Below are positions 1 to 4,561 of a DNA stretch of 8,038 nt, piece by piece (positions within the stretch are counted from its first letter, which is position 1; each line of letters starts with the position of its first letter). A program made the position numbers and the translations under genes. This stretch comes from Acinetobacter sp. UBA6641 (GTDB lineage: Bacteria > Pseudomonadota > Gammaproteobacteria > Pseudomonadales > Moraxellaceae), in NCBI GenBank assembly GCA_002455755.1, contig DKLL01000094.1, forward strand, positions 22,519-30,556, read 5' to 3'. The notes under the pieces are model-generated. The model was not told the DNA's origin and made no database searches. It worked only from the letters and a program-made list of their open reading frames with translations.

Positions 1-194
1 AATTTGAACAAGGATATTCCAGACTTGCACAGGAATATTTACCGGCTGAAAAAGATGCCGTTTCTGCTCTTTCCAGACTCAGTAAAGAGAAAAAATTTAA
101 GCCTAGTTTAGCTGAAGCGCGTAGCGATGCCAAAAAAGCCGGTGACGCAAAAAATCAGGAGATTTGCCAAGAACTCTCTGCATACGGCAAATAA
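1..194 (+). CDS. C-terminal end of an unidentified protein (5' truncated by window edge)
   Basis: An open frame enters from the left edge (first full codon at 3) and ends at TAA 192-194, giving the last 63 residues of a protein. The visible part is hydrophilic, rich in Lys, Ala and Glu, with one Cys near the end (NQEICQELSAYGK). It has no membrane segment and no motif I recognise. It looks like the helical tail of a soluble or periplasmic protein, but that is inference. It reads in the same direction as dacC and is followed by a possible hairpin terminator about 30 bp downstream, so the two are probably not co-transcribed. I do not recognise the gene and propose no function. Confidence 0.6.
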   Translation, partial: FEQGYSRLAQEYLPAEKDAVSALSRLSKEKKFKPSLAEARSDAKKAGDAKNQEICQELSAYGK

Positions 195-222
195 TACCAC
201 TTGGTTACAATACTTTTGAAAT

Positions 223-258
223 AAGCCGATTCTCACGGTAGAAGTCGGCTTTGCTTTG
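223..258 (+). terminator. Probable intrinsic terminator after the leftmost gene
   Basis: AAGCCGA (223-229) is the exact reverse complement of TCGGCTT (245-251), giving a 7-bp GC-containing stem that can extend by a T-G and a T-A pair, with a loop of about 11 nt. The stem is followed by an interrupted T-rich stretch (TTGCTTTG), so termination may be only partial. It lies between the upstream partial gene and dacC. Confidence 0.5.
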
Positions 259-312
259 TCCTAAAATGCAAAGCTCTTTGTGCTTATTATTAAGATATTG
301 GAACCACCCAGA

Positions 313-1461
313 ATGACCCACAAAAGCGCCCTTGCTGCATTATTACTATTGCCGAGCTTCACATACGCAGCAACTGTCTTATCTGCACCACCAGAACTCA
401 ATAATAAATCTTATGTTTTAATGGATTATGAGACAGGGCAAATCCTCGCATCAAAAAATGAAAATGAAAAATTAGCACCGGCTTCAATGACCAAGATGAT
501 GACCAGTTACATCATTGAACAAAAGTTATTGAGTGGTGATCTCACGGAAGATGAAAAAGTTCGTATGAACGAATCTGCCTGGTGTCGTGGTAGCAGTACA
601 GAATCATGTATGTATGTACCACTCAACGGCACTGCCACAGCATTAGAAATGTTACGTGGAATTATCATCCAGTCAGGTAATGATGCATCAAAAGCCATGG
701 CGGAACATATTGCGGGCAATGAAGGTACTTTTGCCCACATGATGAACCAAGAAGCAAAACGTATCGGCATGACCAATACCAGCTTCATCAATGCAACCGG
801 TATGCCTGCTGAAGGACACTACTCGACTGCCAAAGATATGGCGACACTTGCACAACATATCATTCATGACAGCTCAAAGTATTACCCAATCTATTCTGAA
901 AAAGAATTTACCTTTAACGGCATTAAACAGGGCAACCGTAATGCCTTGCTTTATACTGACCCGAGTGTAGACGGTTTAAAAACCGGTCATACTGAAGAAG
1001 CCGGTTATTGCTTAACCACTTCTGCCAAACGTGGTCCATTGCGTTTAATTTCCGTGATTTTTGGTGCACCAAGCATGAATGAGCGTGCATCACAAACACG
1101 TGAACTTTTGGCTTGGGGTTATGCAAACTTTGAAACCGTAAAAGTTCAACCTGCCAATCAGGTTCTGGCTAAATCAAAAGTCTGGTATGGCAAAAGCAAT
1201 GATGTTCAAATTGGCCTGGCAGAAAACTTTAACGTGACCATGCCTAAAGGTGAAGCCAATGCCATTAAAACTCAACTGGTGGTTCAACCTAAATTGACTG
1301 CACCTTTGAAAAAAGGTCAAGTAGTAGGTAAATATGTGGCGACCTTGAATGGCAAAGTGATTGCGGAAAAACCGCTTGTTGCCCTTCAAGCTGTTGAAGA
1401 AGCCGGTTTCTTTGCAAAAATGATTGATCACATCAAACAATTCTTCGCAAACTTGTTCTAA
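313..1461 (+). CDS. dacC: D-alanyl-D-alanine carboxypeptidase, PBP5/6 type (DacC)
   Basis: This is a low-molecular-mass penicillin-binding protein that removes the terminal D-Ala from peptidoglycan pentapeptide stems in the periplasm, limiting cross-linking and helping cell shape. The 382-residue protein carries all three serine-peptidase S11 motifs: SMTK at 58-61 (nucleophile S58, K61), SGN at 121-123 and KTG at 223-225. Residues 1-20 form a signal peptide (basic start, ALLLL core, TYAA cleavage region). A beta-rich PBP5 C-terminal domain spans about 277-360. The last 22 residues, with FFAKMIDHIKQFFANLF, form the amphipathic helix that anchors the family to the outer face of the inner membrane. 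I chose ATG 313 because it places the signal peptide at the N-terminus, with GGA 11 nt upstream. The in-frame GTG at 280 would add 11 residues ahead of it. Length fits the family. No confident promoter is visible between 259 and 312. A strong terminator follows, so it is probably monocistronic. Confidence 0.96.
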   Translation: MTHKSALAALLLLPSFTYAATVLSAPPELNNKSYVLMDYETGQILASKNENEKLAPASMTKMMTSYIIEQKLLSGDLTEDEKVRMNESAWCRGSSTESCMYVPLNGTATALEMLRGIIIQSGNDASKAMAEHIAGNEGTFAHMMNQEAKRIGMTNTSFINATGMPAEGHYSTAKDMATLAQHIIHDSSKYYPIYSEKEFTFNGIKQGNRNALLYTDPSVDGLKTGHTEEAGYCLTTSAKRGPLRLISVIFGAPSMNERASQTRELLAWGYANFETVKVQPANQVLAKSKVWYGKSNDVQIGLAENFNVTMPKGEANAIKTQLVVQPKLTAPLKKGQVVGKYVATLNGKVIAEKPLVALQAVEEAGFFAKMIDHIKQFFANLF

Positions 1462-1482
1462 GCTGAATTTTAGACTTAAGTT

Positions 1483-1520
1483 AAAGCATCCATACTGCGG
1501 TCTGGGTGCTTTTTTATTTT
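1483..1520 (+). terminator. Strong rho-independent terminator of dacC
   Basis: A 10-bp stem pairs 1483-1492 (AAAGCATCCA) with 1503-1512 (TGGGTGCTTT), with one T-G wobble and a 10-nt loop. It is followed immediately by a T-rich run (TTTTTATTTT) ending at 1520. It begins 21 bp after the dacC stop codon. Confidence 0.88.
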
Positions 1521-1525
1521 ATAAT
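1520..1525 (+). promoter_or_regulatory. Candidate -10 box for the carbonic anhydrase gene
   Basis: A perfect TATAAT lies 30 bp upstream of the carbonic anhydrase ATG, at the end of the dacC terminator T-tract. No convincing -35 box is found 16-18 bp upstream, since that stretch is the terminator hairpin itself. The hexamer may therefore be chance in T/A-rich DNA. It is listed because a new promoter is expected after such a strong terminator. Confidence 0.3.
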
Positions 1526-1555
1526 GCTTGAAAATTAACAGACTGAACCCCTCAC

Positions 1556-2086
1556 ATGGCTAAAAACATCCGTCCTTATTTAAATACCGCACCGCAAGTT
1601 GATGATTCATGTTATGTTGATGATATGTCTGTCATCATTGGCGATGTGGTACTTGCTGAAAACGTTTCGGTGTGGCCTTTTGCCGTGATTCGTGGTGATG
1701 TCAATCATATCCGTATTGGTAAAAATTCCAATGTGCAAGATCATGCCATGCTGCATGTCAGCCATAAAAAAGCCGATAAACCTGAAGGTTCTCCCCTGAT
1801 TATTGGTGAAGATGTCACGATTGGCCATCATGTCAAACTTCATGGCTGTAGCATTGGTAATCGGGTATTGGTGGGGATCAACACCATTGTTTTAGATGAC
1901 GTGGTAATTGAAGATGATGTCATGATTGGCGCAGGCTCTTTGGTACCACCTCGCAAGCGTTTGGAAAGCGGATATTTGTATGTGGGCAGTCCGGTGCAAA
2001 AGGTTCGCCCTTTAACCGATAAAGAAAAAGAGTTTTTGCCTTATTCGGCAAGACATTATGTGAAGGTAGCCGGCAATTATAAATAA
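1556..2086 (+). CDS. Gamma-class carbonic anhydrase family protein (YrdA-like)
   Basis: This is a trimeric left-handed beta-helix metalloprotein of the gamma carbonic anhydrase/hexapeptide-repeat family, presumably cytoplasmic because no signal peptide is seen. The 176-residue protein contains hexapeptide rungs (IIGDVV, IRIGKNSNV, IIGEDVTIG, SIGNRVLVG, MIGAGSLV). It has the family's NVQD motif at 59-62 and the three expected metal-ligand histidines: H67 (in LHVSH), H91 and H96 (GHHVKLHG). The C-terminal helix (LTDKEKEFLPYSARHYVK) is typical of bacterial YrdA-type members. The proton-shuttle glutamate loop of archaeal Cam is absent, as in other short YrdA-like proteins. CO2 hydration activity is therefore plausible but not certain, since several relatives show weak activity in vitro. 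The start at 1556 gives the full family length, though no clear Shine-Dalgarno sequence precedes it. It stands alone between terminators. Confidence 0.92.
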   Translation: MAKNIRPYLNTAPQVDDSCYVDDMSVIIGDVVLAENVSVWPFAVIRGDVNHIRIGKNSNVQDHAMLHVSHKKADKPEGSPLIIGEDVTIGHHVKLHGCSIGNRVLVGINTIVLDDVVIEDDVMIGAGSLVPPRKRLESGYLYVGSPVQKVRPLTDKEKEFLPYSARHYVKVAGNYK

Positions 2087-2092
2087 CCCCCA

Positions 2093-2120
2093 AATCAGGT
2101 TTGTCGCTTGATTGAATTTT
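2093..2120 (+). terminator. Possible weak terminator after the carbonic anhydrase gene
   Basis: AATCAGG (2093-2099) pairs with CTTGATT (2107-2113) as a 7-bp stem with one G-T wobble and a 7-nt loop, followed by GAATTTT. The stem is AT-rich and the T-tract short, so the call is tentative. Confidence 0.35.
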
Positions 2121-2160
2121 CTGTATTTTAGGATCATAAAAGTATTAAAAATGAATTCCT

Positions 2161-2931
2161 ATGAAATATACAGAAGATCATCAATGTCCTGATCGAAGTG
2201 AATTATTAAAGCGAACAAAACTCAATATTGAAAAATTTGGCTTACAGGTGATGTCGATTGATCATACTGATTATTCACCACCTTTCAGCTATAGCATTGG
2301 ATTATATGAAAGCTATGGTCATCCAGAAATTATCTGTTTTGGTTTATCTGCAAAGCTCTGCCATACCATCCTCAATCATATTGCTGAAGTCATTCAAAGT
2401 GTTGAAGCAATTCAATTAGAACATGAATATTCAAATATCTTTTTTAAGGATAGTCGCTGCCAATTCCTAAAAGTTGATGCGAAAAATATGAATGATTATT
2501 TTGGAATTGCTCAAAGCTACTATGTAGATAAAAAATTCCCTGCACTTCAATTGGTATGGACGGATCGTAACGACAAGTTCCCTTGGGAAGAAGGTTTTCA
2601 AGAAGAATTTTTATATAATCAGCCCCTACTTGACCGTAATATGAATTTTAAATTTCGAGAACCAACAAATTTAGGAATATTTACCACACGACAATGGATT
2701 GAATCACAACAGCCCATATTGACTGTACTTCATGAAAAAAATGGTGATTGGCAATTTTTAACTGCTGGACCTCTGGCTGACGATGATTATAAGCTGGTTG
2801 GCTTAAAACATTTGATTGATCAAGATCCAACTTTGAATGAAATTTTTGATCTGCAATATGGTCAAGCGGCTGACCGAAAATTCATTGGTGATGAATGGGT
2901 TATTACTGACTTGGAAGATGAGGATGGATAA
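2161..2931 (+). CDS. DUF4262 domain-containing protein with an extra C-terminal domain
   Basis: This is a 256-residue soluble protein with no signal peptide or membrane segment. Residues about 25-145 match the DUF4262 pattern as I know it: a PFSYSIGLYESYGHPEIICFGL core at 41-62, then FPALQLVWTDRNDKFPWEEGF at 126-146. The second part (about 171-256) has a separate domain-like pattern (TTRQWI, QPILTVLHEKNGDWQFL, DQDPTLNEIFDL, GQAADR). It faintly recalls small domains common among immunity-like proteins, such as the DUF2185 type; that resemblance is from memory only. The biochemical function of DUF4262 is unknown to me and none is proposed. The gene is more AT-rich than its core neighbours and no strong RBS is visible before ATG 2161, so it may be accessory. 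It lies just upstream of the pdif-bounded region but outside it. An ATG at 2151 is in another frame and closes quickly. Confidence 0.85.
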   Translation: MKYTEDHQCPDRSELLKRTKLNIEKFGLQVMSIDHTDYSPPFSYSIGLYESYGHPEIICFGLSAKLCHTILNHIAEVIQSVEAIQLEHEYSNIFFKDSRCQFLKVDAKNMNDYFGIAQSYYVDKKFPALQLVWTDRNDKFPWEEGFQEEFLYNQPLLDRNMNFKFREPTNLGIFTTRQWIESQQPILTVLHEKNGDWQFLTAGPLADDDYKLVGLKHLIDQDPTLNEIFDLQYGQAADRKFIGDEWVITDLEDEDG

Positions 2932-3003
2932 GTTTTTTAAAGGAATAGTACCGAAAAGAAAGCCAGTCCACTGACGAAAAAGGAAAAGCACATATTCTAA
3001 AAG

Positions 3004-3036
3004 CGGACATTTTTCCTTTGGAGAAACCGGACATTT
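3004..3036. repeat. Two direct copies of CGGACATTT, 24 bp apart (possible IS-end remnant)
   Basis: CGGACATTT occurs exactly at 3004-3012 and 3028-3036, in a non-coding stretch between the DUF4262 stop and the first pdif site. Read on the - strand, these are TGTCCG-containing repeats near a possible terminus. Some insertion sequences, such as the IS21 family, carry repeated short motifs at their ends. No transposase fragment is visible nearby, so an IS remnant is inference. The rest of 2932-3058 shows no convincing gene or terminator. Confidence 0.35.
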
Positions 3037-3058
3037 CTATTTGGGGCTTACAAAATTC

Positions 3059-3086
3059 ATTTCGTATAACAGCCATTATGTTAAAT
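3059..3086 (+). other. pdif-like XerC/XerD site A, orientation C|D
   Basis: The 28 bp consist of an XerC arm ATTTCGTATAA (3059-3069), a 6-bp central region CAGCCA (3070-3075) and an XerD arm TTATGTTAAAT (3076-3086). The arm sequences and 11-6-11 spacing match the pdif consensus known from Acinetobacter plasmids (ATTTCGTATAA, 6 bp, TTATGTTAATT or a close variant). It forms the left border of module 1. Confidence 0.9.
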
Positions 3087-3139
3087 TGATCCAAAATTAT
3101 ATTGATAAAAAAGGTAATTTTATAAAAGGGAGATTTGCT

Positions 3140-3172
3140 TTGGCTAAATTTTATATAACAGATCAAATTTGA
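3140..3172 (+). other. Ten-codon TTG-start mini-ORF with a good Shine-Dalgarno sequence (doubtful)
   Basis: AAGGGAG at 3126-3132 lies 7 nt before a TTG at 3140 that opens a ten-codon frame (MAKFYITDQI, reading TTG as Met) and stops at TGA 3170-3172. The same frame is open upstream through site A. It could be a leader peptide, the remnant of a gene cut by module exchange, or chance. It is convergent with the module 1 gene and ends 13 bp before that gene's stop. Confidence 0.2.
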
Positions 3173-3185
3173 ATTTTTTCTAGAA

Positions 3186-3584
3186 TCAACACTCAAATTC
3201 AACAATCTGGTCTACGCTTGGTAGCATTTTTAAAAATGCTCCCCACTCTTTGATAATTTTATAAAAGCATTCAAAACTCATATTTTCATCATATTTAGTA
3301 TCATCATACCCCCAATAAATCAAAACATTTGCCTTAGTTATTTCCGCTCCCCAAGCATGAAATGCCCACATGTCATAGTAATTTAATTCACCATTTGAAA
3401 TTTTTTCAATTTCAATCAGCCCTTCATCTATCCAATTACTTAAACATTTTATTCCATGACCTTCATCATCATTCAAGAAACTGAATATTAACCCTTTAAA
3501 AGTATTAGGTGCATCATAGCTTTTTGCATCTGGAAATAGGTCACCATCATTCCATCTGTCTATCCAAAAAAAATGTACTTTCAT
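3186..3584 (-). CDS. Hypothetical small acidic protein, cargo of pdif module 1
   Basis: The 132-residue protein is acidic and rich in Trp, Tyr and Phe, without a signal peptide or membrane helix. Landmarks are HFFWIDRWNDGDLF near the start, the charged LNDDEGHG, a Trp-rich middle (YYDMWAFHAWGAEI) and a helical-looking C-terminus (CFYKIIKEWGAFLKML). I do not recognise the family. Small, acidic, aromatic-rich single-gene cargo resembles orphan immunity proteins of polymorphic toxin systems, but this is only a compositional impression. ATG 3584 was preferred over the in-frame GTG at 3593 because a purine-rich stretch (GTGAAAGAA) directly precedes it and nothing RBS-like precedes the GTG. Its 5' end faces site B, whose TATTAT at 3630-3635 (- strand) could serve as a -10 box. 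Strong AT bias compared with the core genes suggests horizontal origin. No toxin partner lies within the module. Confidence 0.65.
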   Translation of the reverse strand: MKVHFFWIDRWNDGDLFPDAKSYDAPNTFKGLIFSFLNDDEGHGIKCLSNWIDEGLIEIEKISNGELNYYDMWAFHAWGAEITKANVLIYWGYDDTKYDENMSFECFYKIIKEWGAFLKMLPSVDQIVEFEC

Positions 3585-3622
3585 TTCTTTCACTTATTAG
3601 AGCAATAATTAAATTTTCCTAA

Positions 3623-3650
3623 AATTAACATAATACACCTTATACGAAAT
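3623..3650 (-). other. pdif-like XerC/XerD site B, orientation D|C
   Basis: Read on the - strand it is XerC arm ATTTCGTATAA (3640-3650), central region GGTGTA (3634-3639) and XerD arm TTATGTTAATT (3623-3633). From memory this is identical to the canonical 28-bp pdif sequence of Acinetobacter plasmids. It closes module 1 and lies 46 bp from site C of module 2. Confidence 0.93.
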
Positions 3651-3696
3651 CCAAAATTGTAGCCTTAAGCTCCTATTTTTACTATATTTTTTGAAA

Positions 3697-3724
3697 ATTT
3701 TGTATAACCACCATTATGTTAAAT
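3697..3724 (+). other. pdif-like XerC/XerD site C, orientation C|D
   Basis: XerC arm ATTTTGTATAA (3697-3707, one mismatch from the other three sites, T for C at 3701), central region CCACCA (3708-3713) and XerD arm TTATGTTAAAT (3714-3724). Its XerD arm equals that of site A, and its central region shares the CCA end with site A. It forms the left border of module 2, only 10 bp from the stop codon of the module 2 gene. Confidence 0.87.
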
Positions 3725-3734
3725 GGTAATGATT

Positions 3735-4208
3735 TTAGGAAAGTGTTTCTATATATTCCATTAAACCTTTTAGAGCAAATTCAACTGAATTAATCGACAC
3801 ATGTTCAGCATATATAATATTTTCAATTAATTCTGGGTATGTAAAAAAAGGATTTTCATGCAACTTAAATAAGAAAAAAATAGATTCTTGGTTTCTTACG
3901 CCAATCTTTGAAAAATCATCAAAAGTTTCTTCTAACGTTAATTTGTAATGATCGATTAGTTCGTCATTTATACAGAGGTTTTTCAGAAAATTATCTACAG
4001 TCAAATTGTAGTTTTTATAAAAAGGATCTTGCAACAATCCTCGCAAATCTCCAATGAAGCTAGGTATGTATGTTGGTGACTCTAATGTACCAAGTGAAAG
4101 CCCATTTATATTCATTGTCAGAGGTACAAGATCCCTCTGAGGATTAATATTACGAATAGTAAACGAAAACTCTTTTGTACCAATCTCTATAAAATTCGTT
4201 TTTATCAT
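3735..4208 (-). CDS. Hypothetical protein, cargo of pdif module 2 (possibly immunity-like)
   Basis: The 157-residue soluble protein has no signal peptide or membrane helix. The N-terminal half appears beta-rich (NFIEIGTKEFSFTIRNI, then PLTMNINGLSLGTLESPTYI at 29-48). The C-terminal half appears helical (LTVDNFLKNL, ELIDHYKLTLEETFDDF, AEHVSINSVEFALKGLMEYI). The pattern of a short beta domain with an ING-x-x-LGTL segment faintly recalls Imm42-type immunity proteins. I cannot confirm this and regard the family as unknown. Of two in-frame ATGs, 4208 is preferred: TAAGG at 4215-4219 directly abuts the ATG at 4214 but lies 6 nt from the ATG at 4208, a proper Shine-Dalgarno distance. A plausible promoter overlaps site D. 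The gene is strongly AT-biased compared with flanking core genes. No partner gene is present in the module. Confidence 0.72.
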   Translation of the reverse strand: MIKTNFIEIGTKEFSFTIRNINPQRDLVPLTMNINGLSLGTLESPTYIPSFIGDLRGLLQDPFYKNYNLTVDNFLKNLCINDELIDHYKLTLEETFDDFSKIGVRNQESIFFLFKLHENPFFTYPELIENIIYAEHVSINSVEFALKGLMEYIETLS

Positions 4209-4230
4209 TACCATCCTTAATATTTTTTAA

Positions 4231-4258
4231 AATTAACATAATACACGTTATACGAAAT
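4231..4258 (-). other. pdif-like XerC/XerD site D, orientation D|C
   Basis: On the - strand: XerC arm ATTTCGTATAA (4248-4258), central region CGTGTA (4242-4247) and XerD arm TTATGTTAATT (4231-4241). It differs from site B at a single position, in the central region (C for G). It is the right border of module 2 and of the whole Xer-bounded region. Confidence 0.92.
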
Positions 4259-4266
4259 TATTTTAA
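4238..4266 (-). promoter_or_regulatory. Candidate promoter of the module 2 gene, -10 inside pdif site D
   Basis: On the - strand, TTAAAA at 4261-4266 (4 of 6 matches to the -35 consensus) is 17 bp from TATTAT at 4238-4243 (5 of 6 matches to the -10 consensus). The -10 box straddles the central region and XerD arm of site D, while the -35 lies outside the module in flanking DNA. The distance from -10 to ATG 4208 is about 30 bp. AT-rich DNA yields such matches easily, so confidence is moderate to low. Confidence 0.4.
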
Positions 4267-4300
4267 TAATATATTTAAAATTAGTTACTTAGATTTAAAT

Positions 4301-4332
4301 AAAAAGCTCAGCCACACCCAGTTGGGCTTTTT
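4301..4332. terminator. Bidirectional intrinsic terminator between the pdif region and nudJ
   Basis: AAAAAGCTCA (4301-4310) pairs with TGGGCTTTTT (4323-4332) as a 10-bp stem with one T-G wobble and a 12-nt loop. The A5 and T5 flanks make it functional in either direction in principle. No + strand gene ends nearby; the closest upstream + strand gene ends at 2931. It may therefore be the terminator of an ancestral upstream gene, now separated from it by the inserted modules, or it may insulate nudJ. Confidence 0.75.
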
Positions 4333-4561
4333 ACGCAAAATATTGTGTTCCACGCTTATTATTTAAGCATTGTTCCACAAGTTTGATAAGCTTATATGAA
4401 TAAATTTTTAAGCAAACAAAATAAAAACTCAATAATTATCAACTTTCAAGAGCATGACAAAATCATAAACCTTCACTTAACTCTTCAAAGAAAAAACTTT
4501 CAGCATAGCCACCACGCGCTAAATTTTGTAGAATACCCCTTTTATCCCATGGTGCTTTTCT
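4333..4561 (+). promoter_or_regulatory. Leader region of the nudJ operon; no gene supported
   Basis: Together with site D and the terminator, this makes up the 353 bp between the module 2 start codon and nudJ. The best -10-like hexamer is TAGAAT at 4529-4534, 28 bp before the nudJ ATG, but no good -35 lies at the right distance. An open frame from ATG 4396 into nudJ (69 codons, ending 4605) has no RBS, a biased composition and overlaps nudJ, so it is not called. Nothing else is recognisable here. Confidence 0.3.

Larger units (their letters stand above)
3059..3650. mobile_element. pdif module 1: small unknown gene between inverted Xer sites A and B
   Basis: A 592-bp segment bounded by site A (C|D) and site B (D|C), that is, by inversely oriented 28-bp Xer sites. 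It carries one - strand gene (3186-3584). This is the arrangement described for dif/pdif modules, which are thought to move using the host XerC/XerD recombinases and encode no recombinase of their own. The left 100 bp (3087-3185) is non-coding apart from a doubtful fragment at 3140-3172. The module call rests on the sites; actual mobility is inferred. Confidence 0.75.
3697..4258. mobile_element. pdif module 2: small unknown gene between inverted Xer sites C and D
   Basis: A 562-bp segment bounded by site C (C|D) and site D (D|C), almost completely filled by one - strand gene (3735-4208). It has the same layout and direction as module 1. Between the modules, 3651-3696 is a 46-bp AT-rich spacer with no feature I can support. 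The compact fit, 10 bp from stop to one site and 22 bp from start to the other, supports a single-gene cassette. Confidence 0.75.

Noticed and set aside
280..312. In-frame GTG start extending DacC by 11 residues
   Set aside because: It would place a hydrophobic and proline-containing stretch ahead of a proper signal peptide that starts at ATG 313; family length fits 382 residues.
507..1440. Several - strand open frames opposite dacC
   Set aside because: They mirror the dacC coding frame and have no RBS, motifs or independent support.
2903..3205. A 100-codon open frame on the - strand across the DUF4262 end and pdif site A
   Set aside because: It overlaps the DUF4262 C-terminus and the tail of the module 1 gene, runs straight through a Xer site, lacks an RBS and has no recognisable motif; probably chance in AT-rich DNA.
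3585..3593. GTG start at 3593 for the module 1 gene
   Set aside because: Only three codons upstream of ATG 3584 and without a preceding ribosome site; the ATG has a purine-rich stretch at the right place.
3186..4208. A toxin-antitoxin pair formed by the two module genes
   Set aside because: The genes are over 140 bp apart, separated by two Xer sites, and each lies in its own module; neither shows a toxin or DNA-binding antitoxin motif.
3059..4258. Integron attC cassettes or a CRISPR array as explanation for the repeated sites
   Set aside because: The repeats are 28 bp with Xer 11-6-11 arms and alternate in orientation; there are no attC R/L core sites with GTT, no integrase, and no regularly spaced direct repeats.
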